In this document: positions 46,820 through 57,000 of the stretch, in pieces
Numbering within the stretch: position 1 is the first letter of the stretch
Layout of the letters: each line of letters opens with the position of its first letter
Assembly (NCBI RefSeq): GCF_018914005.1
Contig: NZ_JAHMHI010000001.1
Location: 310,001-374,000, forward strand
Length of the DNA stretch: 64,000 nt
Direction of reading: 5' to 3'
DNA from: Mycoplasma zalophi
GTDB taxonomy: Bacteria; Bacillota_I; Bacilli_A; Mycoplasmatales; Metamycoplasmataceae
Notes under the pieces: generated by a model
Told to the model about the DNA's origin: nothing
Seen by the model: only the letters and a program-made list of their open reading frames with translations
Database searches by the model: none
Position numbers and translations under genes: made by a program

Positions 46820-47200
46820 ATGATTTTTAAATATAAAGAAAATGAACAACTTGATGATTTAGTACAATATTTATTGTCTAAAAAATTTGAAGCTATTTTA
46901 TTAAATGGTGAATTAGGAGCAGGGAAAACATATTTAACTGCGCAAATAGCATCAAAATTAAATATTAGTCAAAAAATTATCAGTCCTACATTTAATACCA
47001 TTTTTGTCTACGATGGTTTAGTTCATATTGATGCTTATAAATTAAGAGGTAATTTAGAAGCTTATGAAGATTATTTTGAAAATAATTTAGTTATTATTGA
47101 ATGATCTAATAATATTGAACATCCATTTAATCACTATGCAAAAATTAATGTTTATTTAGAAAATGACTTACATGTATTTGAAATAGTGGAGGAAAAATAA
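46820..47200 (+). CDS. tsaE: tRNA threonylcarbamoyladenosine biosynthesis ATPase TsaE
   Basis: 126 residues with TGA as Trp. ATPase of the t6A pathway (tRNAs reading ANN codons). P-loop LLNGELGAGKTYLTAQIA, SPTFNTIFVYDG, VHIDAYKL, and IIEWSNNIE (normally IEWP/IEWS). Followed by tsaB and tsaD, so the complex partners TsaB, TsaD and TsaE are encoded together. Confidence 0.94.
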
Positions 47201-47745
47201 TGAATTTATTTTACGATACTTGTCTTGATGATTTAGTTGTGATTTTATTTGACCAACATTTTAATTTAATTTCTTATAAAAAAATAGATAAATTAAATAA
47301 AAAAGTTGATGTTATCCCTAAATTAACACAAGATATATTAAAAGAAAATAATTTAAATATTAAAGATATAAAAGGTTTTTATTTAAATGCGGGTCCTGGT
47401 AGCTTTACGGGTTCAAGAATTGCTATAACTTATTTAAGAACTATTTCACAAATTTTAAATACAGATATCTACACTACAACAAGTTATTTAATTATTAATA
47501 AACAAACAAAAAATAATGTAATCCATTTAAAAAGTTCAAAATATTCTTCTTATGAAATTGTTTTAGATGAAAATAAGAATGTTATTTCAACAACATTAAT
47601 AAAAAATCACGAGGTAAATGAAATTAATTATAATGATTTAATTTATAACTTTAAAAAATATTTAGACATATTTAACAAAGTCGAAAATTTAGAAGATTTA
47701 AAAGTTATTTATTTTCATGAACCACAAATAGGAGATGCTAAATAA
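47200..47745 (+). CDS. tsaB: t6A biosynthesis protein TsaB
   Basis: 181 residues, shorter than usual (about 220-230). Inactive TsaD paralogue that scaffolds the t6A complex. N-terminal FYDTCLDDLVVILFD, the hallmark LNAGPGSFTGSRIAITYLRT, then a reduced C-terminal lobe. TAATG junctions on both sides. Confidence 0.92.
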   Translation: MNLFYDTCLDDLVVILFDQHFNLISYKKIDKLNKKVDVIPKLTQDILKENNLNIKDIKGFYLNAGPGSFTGSRIAITYLRTISQILNTDIYTTTSYLIINKQTKNNVIHLKSSKYSSYEIVLDENKNVISTTLIKNHEVNEINYNDLIYNFKKYLDIFNKVENLEDLKVIYFHEPQIGDAK

Positions 47746-48704
47746 TGACAATTTTAGGAATCGAAACTTCACATGATGATACTTCTATTTCAATTTTAGA
47801 AAATTCTAAAGTAGTTAAATTAGTTACTCTTACTCAAACTCAAATACATAAACAATACGGTGGAACTGTTCCTGAAATTGCTTCTAGGTTACACGTTGAA
47901 AATATTTATAAAGCAATTGAAGAAATCAAAAAAGATTATGATTTAAATAAAGTCGATTTAATAGCTTATACAGCAACACCAGGATTAATAGGGGCATTAC
48001 AAATAGGTTTTTTAGCAGCACATGGATTAAGTTTAGCCTTAAATAAACCAATTGTTCCTATAAATCACTTAGATGGACATTTTTTTAGTGGTTCAATTAA
48101 CAACAAAATTACTTATCCTGCACTTTGTTTATTAGTAAGTGGTGGACATACACAAATAATATATGCAAAAAATCACCTTGATTTAAACATAATTGGTCAA
48201 ACTTTAGATGATGCAGTTGGTGAAACCTATGATAAAGTTGGAAGAAAAATGGGTCTTGAATTTCCAGCGGGTCCTAAAATTGATCAAATAGCTTATAATA
48301 ACACCAAACAATTAAATTCTAAATTTCATTTACCTATAACAGAAAATAAATATGATTTTTCTTTAAGCGGTATAAAAACACAATTTATTAACTATATTAA
48401 TAATTTTATTAACAGAAACCAAGAAATACCAGTTAATGAAATCGCATGTGACTTTCAAAATTTAATGGTGGAATATTTAAAGTCAAAAATGCAAGCAGCA
48501 ATTGAAGAATATAAACCAAAATCAATAATTCTAGCAGGTGGAGTAAGCGCTAATTTTTCAATTAGAAAAATGTTTTTAACTCTACATGAAAATGCTATAA
48601 TCCCTGATTTAAAATATGCAACAGATAATGCTGCTATGATTGCCCAAACCGCTAAAATTTTTTATCATGAAACTATAAATAAAAAAAATACAGAAAACAA
48701 TTAA
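47745..48704 (+). CDS. tsaD: tRNA N6-adenosine threonylcarbamoyltransferase TsaD
   Basis: 319 residues. Transfers threonylcarbamoyl to A37 of tRNA. ILGIETSHDDTSISIL, KQYGGTVPEIASRLHVENI, metal-binding NHLDGHFFSG (both His present), LLVSGGHTQI, LDDAVGETYDKVGRKMGL, ILAGGVSANFSIR, and ATDNAAMIAQ with the last metal Asp. Last gene of the group; its stop lies inside the terminator hairpin. Confidence 0.96.
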   Translation: MTILGIETSHDDTSISILENSKVVKLVTLTQTQIHKQYGGTVPEIASRLHVENIYKAIEEIKKDYDLNKVDLIAYTATPGLIGALQIGFLAAHGLSLALNKPIVPINHLDGHFFSGSINNKITYPALCLLVSGGHTQIIYAKNHLDLNIIGQTLDDAVGETYDKVGRKMGLEFPAGPKIDQIAYNNTKQLNSKFHLPITENKYDFSLSGIKTQFINYINNFINRNQEIPVNEIACDFQNLMVEYLKSKMQAAIEEYKPKSIILAGGVSANFSIRKMFLTLHENAIIPDLKYATDNAAMIAQTAKIFYHETINKKNTENN

Positions 48705-48718
48705 TTTCTGTATTTTTT
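48683..48718. terminator. bidirectional terminator between tsaD and the BMP transporter operon
   Basis: Perfect 14-base inverted repeat (AAAAAATACAGAAA / TTTCTGTATTTTTT) with an 8-base loop that contains the tsaD stop; the minus-strand permease stop is 7 bases away. Confidence 0.85.
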
Positions 48719-48724
48719 ATTTTA

Positions 48725-49642
48725 TTATCTTGTACTTTTATCATATGGAATACCAGAAGCAGCAGGAGCTGCAGATCTTTTAGATGTGGCGACCATTATT
48801 ATTAAAGTTAATACAAATGGAATTAAAGATAATAAATCACTGTATTTTCCTAATGTATCTGGTTGCATTAATGGTAATGTAACACTAAGTGATCTAAGTA
48901 AACTAAATACTAAAACACTAAGTGAAATTCAAGGAATACGTCATTGGCCCATAATCATAATTGCAAGGGCTAAATATCCTAATCCATCAACTTCACCTTT
49001 AAATTGTGTAGGTCCTGACTGAGCAAAAAATGCTCCTGCAATCCCTGATAAAAATCCACTAATTAAAACACCTTGTCATTTGTATGAAATAACATTTACA
49101 CCAGCAACGTCTGCTGCTTGTGGATTTTCTCCTATACTTCTTAATTTTAATCCTCAAGGAGTAAATTTAACAAGTACAAATGATCCTACTAAAATTACAA
49201 TTGTTAAAACTAATCTAAATGATAAAAGATTTTTATATGAACTAGTATCAGAACTCAATGCTAGTTCTTTTACAAAGAATGGAACAGATTTTGAACCACC
49301 ACCATATGTATATAATAATATAATAGCAAGACCAAATGCTAACATATTTATAGCAAATCCACTAATGGTTTGATCCGCTTTTAGTTTTATGGAAGCAAAT
49401 CCATGAAGAGAAGCAAATAATGCACCCAAAATACCTGATAATGGTATTAAAAATAATTGATCTCACATTGAAGCATTTTCTCCTAGATAATATCCAAATA
49501 CTAAATAAGATATTGCTCCTATAATCATCATCCCATTGATTCCGATATTAATTGTACCAGTTCTTTCACTAAACATTCCACCTAAACTAGCAAGAGATAA
49601 AATACAAAATGTTAAAACAAACATATATATAAATATTTGCAT
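48725..49642 (-). CDS. ABC transporter permease 2 of the BMP-type nucleoside/sugar importer
   Basis: 305 residues with TGA as Trp. Eight or more hydrophobic helices with BPD_transp_2 family hallmarks: LGGMFSERTGTINIGINGMM near the N-terminus and the coupling loop WGLRLRSIGENPQAADVAGV. This is the YufQ/NupC-like second permease. Starts 2 bases after the first permease gene; last gene of the operon. Confidence 0.9.
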
Positions 49643-49643
49643 A

Positions 49644-51221
49644 CTATTTTTCTCCTTTAGCTTTTATTAGGTGACACTTTGTAATTATTTTTTTATTAAG
49701 TTGTTTAGAAAGATCTTGGTAAATATTTTCTGTTGATTTTTTAAATTCTAATTTTTGAGCAGTTTTTAAACTCTTGTATAAATTAATTTTGTTTTTAAGA
49801 TTATTAAATCCTAAATCGTCTAATGTTTTTTGTAAATTAATTTTAAAAGATGATAACTTGTTAAAGTACTCTAATTTTTGCTCTTCAGTATACTGATCTG
49901 TCTTTTGCAATAAAAGTTTATGAATTTCTTTATTGGTTGATGATTTAACCTCTTTAAATTGAGGTTTTTTCGCTTTGTGTTCGTTTTTTGCTTCTTTTAT
50001 ACTTAATTTATGTTGTTTAGTCAATGAAGCAAGTTTTTTGGTATGTTCTTTTTTAAGTTCTAGCCATTCTTTATTTGTGTAAAGTAAAATAAATTTCTTC
50101 ATTCAATAAATAGGTTTGAAATAACTAAACATAATGCTTAATGCTGCCATAAAAATAATTAGTCCAGTAACCATAAACATACTTTCACCATTTAAATTCA
50201 TTAAAAATAAACTAGGTTCACCGGTTTTTAATAATGCATAAAATAGTGAAGTAAATATGATTCCTACAGGAGCATTTAATGCTAGTAAGCTAATTGCAAT
50301 GGTATCAAAACCAAGTCCCAATGGTGTTGTTAAATCAACCATTTGACCTTGAAGTATTACATAATAAATGAATCCAGCAAATCCACTTAATGCACCTGAA
50401 ATTGATAAAACTGATACAACAATAATTTTTTCATTAGTTCCTGAATATTTTGCATTAGTTTTTGAAAGTCCTACCATTTTTACTTTATATCCAACTGTGG
50501 TTTTTGAAAATACAAATCACAGAACAAGAGAAATAATAACACCAAAACCTAGTGCAGCAGAAATAAATGCTTTTTTATCAGATGCTAAAATTTTTAATTG
50601 TCTAGTACCATCTCCAGTATCTAATAAAAACTGTTTTGCAATTGTTCCATCTGATCAAATTGCTCCATTTGTTCAGTTGAAAAAATAAATACAAAGATAT
50701 ACAACTATTCAATTTAATAAAATTGTTGAAATAACTTCATGGACATTGAAAAATGCTTTTAATAAACCAGCAATCATCGCTAAAAGCGCACCAGTCATTA
50801 TACTTATAAACATTAATAAAACCAAATATCCAGCTGAAATAGTTTTTGAAGGATCTAGTAATTTAAATATGATTAAAAAACTGATCAATGATCCAAACAT
50901 CATTTGCCCTGAAACACCGATGTTAAAATATCCAGATTTAAACCCTAAACCAACTCCTAAACTACCTAATAGAAATATTGATAAATATCCCATTAAGTAT
51001 TCTTTATTTCATGATTTAAAGGCATTAGTAAAAATTAAATTAAAGAATTGTAATGGATTTTTTCCGATCATTGAAATAAAAATCATACTTAATAAAATTC
51101 CCATAATAATTGCTCATAAACTACTTGCAATTTTTCTTAAAGATGATTTTTGTTGATCCATTCTAATATAAACAGAAGCATTGTGAACTAAATTTTGTAA
51201 TTTACTTGTAAAATTTTTCAT
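49644..51221 (-). CDS. ABC transporter permease 1 of the BMP-type importer with coiled-coil C-terminal tail
   Basis: 525 residues in one frame with TGA as Trp. The first 370 or so are a normal YufP-like permease: GVGLGFKSGYFNIGVSGQMM, NVHEVISTILLN, the SKTNAKYSGTNEK coupling loop and ten or so helices. After the last helix a TGA-Trp joins about 152 extra residues that are very rich in Lys, Glu and Leu with long coiled-coil-forming helices (KEHTKKLASLTKQHKLSIKE and more), probably cytoplasmic. An internal ATG (50102) could start this part separately, but no stop separates it from the permease. The ATG overlaps the ATPase stop. Confidence 0.87.
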
Positions 51222-52762
51222 TAATTCACCTCACTCTCTTTTTCAAATGAATCTGACATATATAATCCAATTTCTTGTCTTGTTATGTCTTTTGCTAAGC
51301 TTTGTTTAACAATTGAACCTTTGTTTACAATTGCGATTGTATCTGCTAAAGCTAAAATTTCATCTAATTCATAACTTATTAATAAAATTCCTTTTCCAGC
51401 AACTTTTTCTTTTAAAAGTCTTTCATGAATATTTTTAATAGCACCAACATCAAGTCCACGAGTAGGTTGCATAACAATTATAAAATCATGATCATGTGAC
51501 ATTTCTCTTCCAACAATAAATTTTTGTTGATTACCACCAGATAAACTACGTGCTTGACTTATACCATTTCTAGTACCACGTACATCATATTTTTCAATAA
51601 TGTCATTAGTTATTTTTGAAATATTTTTACTTTTAAAAATACCAAATTTTTGATATGTTTTATCTCATAATCTTCTCAAGACTAAATTCATTTTAATATT
51701 GTAATCTAAAACAAGACCATGAGCATGTCTATCAGTAGGAACATAAGAAAGATTTAATTTTGACCTTTTTAGTGTGTTTAAATGTGTAATATCAATTAGT
51801 TCATTAGTTTTAGGAGAAATTAATTTAATAGATCCAGTTGTAGGTTTTAAAGCCCCACTAATTAATTGTTCAATTTGTGTTTGTCCATTACCTTCAATTC
51901 CGGCAATAGCTAGAATTTCTCCTCTGTGAACTTTTAAATTTATGTTATTAAGAGGTTTTTGACCTTTTGTATTAACATTTGTTACTTCTAAAACAGTATT
52001 TTCTTGGTCAAAATCATTATTTGTATTTGTAACTTCTTCTAAGTTACCACCAACCATAGCTTGTGCAAGTTGTTCAATTGATGTTTCTTTTACATCACAA
52101 TTTAAAACAACTTGACCATGTCTAATAACAGTTGCAGTATCTGCTATTTCTTTAACTTCTTTTAATTTGTGTGAAATAAATATTATAGTTTTTCCTTGTT
52201 CTCTAAAAAGTTTCATTGTTTGCAATAATCCCGCGATTTCATCATCTGTTAAAACAGCTGTAGGTTCGTCGAAGATTAAAATATCATTATCACGGTATAA
52301 CATTTTCATGATTTCAACTTTTTGCTGAACTGGAATTGAAGATTTACCACTTAAGGCATCTAGTTTGAAATGTAAATTAAATTTTTTCTGGATGATTTCA
52401 ATTTTTTCACGTGATTTATTTTTATCTATAAAACCACCTGCTTTTTGAAATTCAGCGCCTAATATTATATTTTCTAAATTTGAATAGATTTTAACCAACT
52501 TAAAATGTTGGTGCACCATTCCTATCCCAAGATTATTAGCCATATTAGGATTTTTAATATTAACATATTCTTCGTTAATTTTAATTAATCCTTTTGTTGG
52601 TTCATACAATCCGAATAAAATAGACATAAGTGTAGATTTACCAGCACCATTTTCACCTATTAAGGCGTGAATAGTACCTTTTTTAACTCTAAAACTTATG
52701 TCTTTATTCGCTATTATACCTGGAAATTCTTTAGTTATATTTTCAAATTCAATAGCGTACAT
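51221..52762 (-). CDS. ABC transporter ATPase, two nucleotide-binding domains (BMP/simple-sugar type)
   Basis: 513 residues with TGA as Trp. First domain: IGENGAGKSTLMSILFGLYE, IPVQQKVEIMKML in the signature region, Walker B ILIFDEPTAVL. Second: EGNGQTQIEQL (the usual degenerate P-loop of RbsA/YufO-type second domains), signature RSLSGGNQQKF, and IVMQPTRGLDVGAI where the Walker B Glu is Gln, as in this family. Energises the two permeases downstream. Starts 5 bases after the binding lipoprotein and overlaps the permease start. Confidence 0.94.
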
Positions 52763-52767
52763 TTTTA

Positions 52768-54120
52768 TTATGCATTAACTATTTCAACTAGTTTATTTAA
52801 TCTTTCCTGTCCGTTATTGATTTCTGCACCATTTTCTTCAGCTTTTAATGAATTAACATAAGCTTTTTCAGTTTCTGATAAACCTTGGAATTTTGCCATT
52901 GCAGCATCTAAATCAGCTTGTGCTTTTGTTGTTTTTTCAGTTGTTTCTAGATTAGCTTTTGAAACACCAGTTCAGTTTTGTGCAATATTTCCAACGTTAT
53001 GACCATTTGATTGTCCTAAAACAAAACCGTGTAATTTTGCTGAATTATTTGAGTATAATCCTTCTAAAACATCGTATACTGATTGTCCAATTCCTTTAGT
53101 AATTGAGGTAAAGAAATGATCTTTTCTGGTTGAAACAACGTTTGTTTGATCAACGTCAACCCCAATTACATATTGGTCGTCTTTTAAGTTATCAACAACA
53201 ACTGTTGTAGCAGGTCCTGCAACTGGTAAGATAATTGTTGGAACCCTTTTAGATGATCCACCATTTAGAATATTTTGAACAATTGGATTCATTTTATTTC
53301 CGACAACAAATCCTGTATTTAAATTAACTTTATTTTCTTGTGAATCTTCTTGGTGTTTTACTTTAGCAGTTGGATTTTCAACATTTCAAGCTTTAATACC
53401 TTTTAAGAATCCTTCATTAAAATCTGTAACACCAGGGAAGTTTCCTCCACCAAATGATGCAACTCATCTTTTTTCTTCTGGAAGTGTTGATAAGAATTTA
53501 GCAGAGGCATATCCAGCTACTCATCCACTTTCTTTTGTGTTGTATTGCAATGAAATTGAATATCCTGTTGGAATTCCATCATAAACTTTGTCACCTGTTT
53601 CAAAGTTTATAATTGGTGCTGATGCATCATAATCAACTGCGATTATTACAATACCTTTCTTTTGCATTTCTTCTTTATGTTCATTATAGAATTTTTTAAT
53701 TGCTGTGTCATGTTTAAATCCTACAGTAATTCAATATTTAAATCCTGTATTTAATATGTTTGTATAAATTTGTTCATATTGACTTTCTGAATTAGGTTCG
53801 ATTGAAGGAGTATCATTTGAAAGTCCTAAATCTTCAATAATGGCTTTTATTCCTTCGTATGCTGATTGGTTAAATGACAAGTCATCAATGTGTCCTGCAT
53901 CTGTAATAACTATTGCTTTATTAGCTTTAGCTTCATCTGATATATTAACATTTGTTGAGTGTTTAATGTTAGATATTGTTATTTGTTTTTTTGTTTCGTC
54001 TGTTGTTTTTGCATTTGTATTTCCTGATGTACATGAAGCAGCTAATGCTGGTACTGCAATCATGGTTGTCACAACACCAAGTGCTGCAAAACTAAATAGT
54101 AATTTTTTAGATTTTTTCAT
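52768..54120 (-). CDS. BMP family substrate-binding lipoprotein
   Basis: 450 residues with TGA as Trp. Signal MKKSKKLLFSFAALGVVTTM with lipobox ALAASC. BMP/PnrA features: VITDAGHIDDLSFNQSAYEG, ESGWVAGYASAKFL, VASFGGGNFPGVTDFNEGFL, YVIGVDVDQTN and FFTSITKGIGQSVYD. Relatives bind purine nucleosides; the same is likely here. First gene of the four-gene importer operon. An acidic C-terminal extension of about 60 residues, probably helical, follows the domain. Confidence 0.92.
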
Positions 54121-54189
54121 ATTTTTCCTTTATTTATCGTTTTATCATTTGTTATCTATATTATATAGTAAAAATTTAATGTTTATTGT

Positions 54190-54942
54190 TTAAATTAATG
54201 ACGTCACTATTTTAGCACCTTCATCTATTAAGTTATTTATAACATTATTTTGGTCATTATCAACATTAGGAAATGCAAAAATTTCCTTTCCTTGTTCCAA
54301 AAATAAGTCAATTATGTTCGAAAATGTTTTGCTTTTATATAAAGAATACAAAATTAATTTTTCACTCACTGCTGCTAATAATCTATATGAAGATATTTGT
54401 TTATTTAACAGATTCATTTTTGAATCATAATATTCACTTATAATTAAAAAATTATTTTCAAAATTTCTTAATTCTGGAAATGAACTAAAAATACTTTGGA
54501 TGTTAAAAGGACTAATGAAAATTATTTTTTGGTTATTCTTTAAAAAATACAGTACTATTTTCATTTCCAAAATATTTTTAGCAGTAGTAACTAATACAGT
54601 ATCTGGATTTTTTTCAAATAATTTTTTAGTCGTGAATTCAATTAAATCTTCAATATTTGTTGTTAAATAATTACCAGATAAGCAAATTTTATTTTTATGA
54701 TCTAAAAGTTCTAAATTACCACTATAAAAAATACAAAAAGGTGGTTTGTAAATATTTTTAAAATCGTTAGGATAATTTTTATCTAAAATTGTTATGTAAT
54801 TTTGAAATTCAGTTTCTTGTACTTTAGTTTGTATTTTTTGTAAATTGTCTTGAGTGATTTTAGTTTGATTATTTAAATCTTCTAAAATTTTATTTCAGTT
54901 GCCTCTATTTTTGAAAGTTAAATATAATAAAAATATGTTCAT
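54190..54942 (-). CDS. shortened DprA/Smf-like protein
   Basis: 250 residues with TGA as Trp. The DprA core is visible as LDKNYPNDFKNIYKPPFCIF followed by YSGNLELL, and near the end FAFPNVDNDQNNVINNLIDE then GAKIV, matching the D-x-x-YP...PP-x-L-(F/Y)-x-GN and vPG...NxLI-x-xGA motifs. The usual GSR and GLA-x-GID of the Rossmann centre are not recognisable. DprA loads RecA on incoming single-stranded DNA; whether this reduced form does is unknown. Divergent from the MATE gene, 87 bases apart. Confidence 0.72.
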
Positions 54943-55029
54943 TATCTCTCCTACTTTTATAAGTAAAAAAAATATAGCAAACTAAAAATATTTTTAGATT
55001 TTTTTTACAATAGAATAAAATATATAATT

Positions 55030-56520
55030 ATGAATTTGAAACTTAAACAAAAACTGGAAATAAATTCTTGAAAAGACTTTTGAATGCCAAAAGACATAAA
55101 AATGATTTTAAAATTAACTTTTCCTATATTTTTACAAATTTTAATTAATGTAATTGCAACAATAGTAGGTTCATTAAGTGTTAATTGATATTTAAAAGTA
55201 ACTCATGAAACAGGACAGGTAGTTGGAACTTATTTTTATGCACTAGCTAAAGTTATTTTAGTCTATAACTTAATATCTTTTATACCTACACTAGTATCTA
55301 GTGGTGTTTTAATTATTTGTAGTAATTTAATAGGACAAAATCGTCACAGTGAACTCCCTAAAATTATTTTAACTGGAGTGTATGTTAATTTATTTATTGC
55401 ATTTGTATTTTTTATTTCCATGTGATTTGCTTCACCTTTTTTACTTGAAGCAATGGGTTCAAAAAGCACAATAAAAATATATGATCAAAATCACAATATT
55501 TTGCATGATAATGAATTAATATTTACTACTAAATATTTAAGATATATGCTATTTTGATTATTTTTCTATTCAATAGCACAAGTTTTTGCAGCTGGTTTAC
55601 AAGCAATTAAAAAAAATAATATTGCAGTAATAGGTGCAATTATTGGTAATTTTTTTGCTGTTGCTTGAATGTATATTTTATTATATGGTTTTTCTAAATA
55701 CAATCCAATTTACTTAACAGCTTTTGATTATACTTTAGGTGCTTTAATTCAATTATTAATAAATTTTATTTTTTGTCATTTCTTAATTTTTAAAAAATAT
55801 AAAACCAGAATTAAAGATACATTTAAATGAGATTATGCAAAAAAGACACTTGTTTTAGGTACACCAATTTCACTTGAATATGGTGTTTGAACAATTAGTC
55901 AATTTTTAATTAGTAGTGCAATAAGCACAGGAGGATTGGGTGATCAATATATTGGAATGTACCGTGCAATAATTATGATAACGGGAATTACTACTGCATT
56001 TAATACAGCATTAGGTGCTGTTACTAATGTTTTAATAGGTATTGAGATAGGAAAAGAAGACAAAAAAAGAGCTTATAATTTAGCATGACAGTTATTTGTA
56101 ACTGGTTTATATTTTTCACTTTTAAGTGGAATTATATTAATTTCTTTAACTTATCCATTACTTAAGTTATATCAAATTGATACATTAACTATTAATAAAA
56201 TTGGTTATTGAATTATGTTTTTTAGTGTTTTAAAAATTATAGTTGATACTGCTAATTTAACAATATTAAGAGCTTTATGAAGTGCAAATGATATTTGAAT
56301 TCCTATTTTAATTAGTCTAATAACAATGATGGCTGTGCAAGTTTCACTTGTTCATATTATTTTAGATGTTTGATATAAAAAAGGAGAATCTACTTTAACT
56401 GCATCTTTTGCATTCTCTATTGTATTTTTATCTTTAGTAGTTGATCCAGGTTTAAGATCAATAATTTATATAAGAAGATGAATAAAGAAAACCTGACATA
56501 AGTATGCTAAAAAGTTTTAA
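55030..56520 (+). CDS. MATE family efflux transporter
   Basis: 496 residues with many TGA as Trp; invisible if TGA is a stop. About 12 hydrophobic helices in two similar halves. MATE hallmarks: MILKLTFPIFLQILINVIAT at the start, GLQAIKKNNIAVIGAIIGN, GTPISLEYGVWTISQF opening the second half, and ALGAVTNVLIGIEIGKEDKK. Exports cationic drugs or metabolites using an ion gradient; substrate unknown. A TATAAT (55023-55028) lies directly before the ATG, too close to be this start's -10 unless translation begins further in (MPKDIKM); no clear ribosome binding site. Confidence 0.9.
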
Positions 56521-56527
56521 AGCATGA

Positions 56528-56533
56528 TATAAT
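56528..56533 (+). promoter_or_regulatory. -10 element of the vapD-like gene
   Basis: TATAAT 66 bases before the vapD-like ATG and 8 bases after the MATE stop, giving a predicted leader of about 60 bases. Confidence 0.45.
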
Positions 56534-56560
56534 TATTTTGTTAGAAATATGAAAAATGGT

Positions 56561-56592
56561 AGCCCACATGGGCTTCTTTTATATGAAGGAAG
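56561..56592 (+). promoter_or_regulatory. leader hairpins overlapping the vapD ribosome binding site
   Basis: AGCCC-ACAT-GGGCT followed by TTCTTTT resembles a weak terminator. The CTTC just after it can instead pair with GAAG of the ribosome binding site (GAAGGAAG), so alternative structures may control read-through or translation. Alternatively it is only the MATE terminator. Confidence 0.35.
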
Positions 56593-56598
56593 TAAATT

Positions 56599-56913
56599 AT
56601 GTATGGAATTGTTTTTTATTTAAAAAAAGATTTATTAAAAGAAACATACGGTAATGAAGATTATCACGCAGCATATGAAGAAATACGCGCTATTCTAAGA
56701 CATTATGGCTTCCACTGATTATCAAACAGTTTTTATTATTCACGTAATATCAATAATTTAGCAAATATTTATAGGGTGATCAGAATTTTAAAAACCAAAG
56801 AATGATTTAAAAAATCACTTGTTAGTTTCAATGTTTTTAAAATGCAAGATATGAGTGATTTTACACAACTAATTAAAGATGATTGAACACCATCAAATCC
56901 GTTAATGTCATAA
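56599..56913 (+). CDS. vapD: VapD-like protein (Cas2-fold ribonuclease family)
   Basis: 104 residues with TGA as Trp. Matches VapD in length and order: MYGIVFYLKKDLLKETYGNE, YHAAYEEIRAILRHYGFHWL, a strand with NSFYYS, then INNLANIYRVIRILKTKEWF. VapD proteins have a Cas2-like ferredoxin fold and some are RNA-cleaving toxins. The strand-1 box usually IAFDLD is IVFYLK, so the conserved Asp is replaced by Tyr. No antitoxin gene adjoins; the neighbours are a MATE exporter and the giant surface protein gene. Strong GAAGGAAG ribosome binding site. Confidence 0.82.
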
Positions 56914-56942
56914 TCAAGCAAATTAATTTGCTTGATTTTTTT
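56912..56942 (+). terminator. terminator of the vapD-like gene
   Basis: Perfect 12-base inverted repeat (AATCAAGCAAAT / ATTTGCTTGATT) with a 2-base loop and T run, overlapping the stop codon. Confidence 0.9.
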
Positions 56943-56958
56943 AAATACTAAACAATAA

Positions 56959-56989
56959 AAAACAAGAAGATTTTGTGTCTTCTTGTTTT
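56959..56989 (-). terminator. terminator of the giant surface protein gene
   Basis: Perfect 12-base inverted repeat (AAAACAAGAAGA / TCTTCTTGTTTT) 11 bases beyond the minus-strand stop at 57001. Confidence 0.85.
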
Positions 56990-57000
56990 AGTTTATAGTT

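Noticed and set aside
49644-50102. Separate gene for the Lys-rich coiled-coil protein downstream of the permease
   Set aside because: No stop codon separates it from the permease when TGA is Trp, and no good ribosome binding site precedes ATG 50102; kept as a permease extension with the alternative noted.
55023-55028. TATAAT as promoter of the MATE gene from ATG 55030
   Set aside because: It ends one base before the ATG, so transcription from it would start inside the coding region; only usable if translation starts further downstream.
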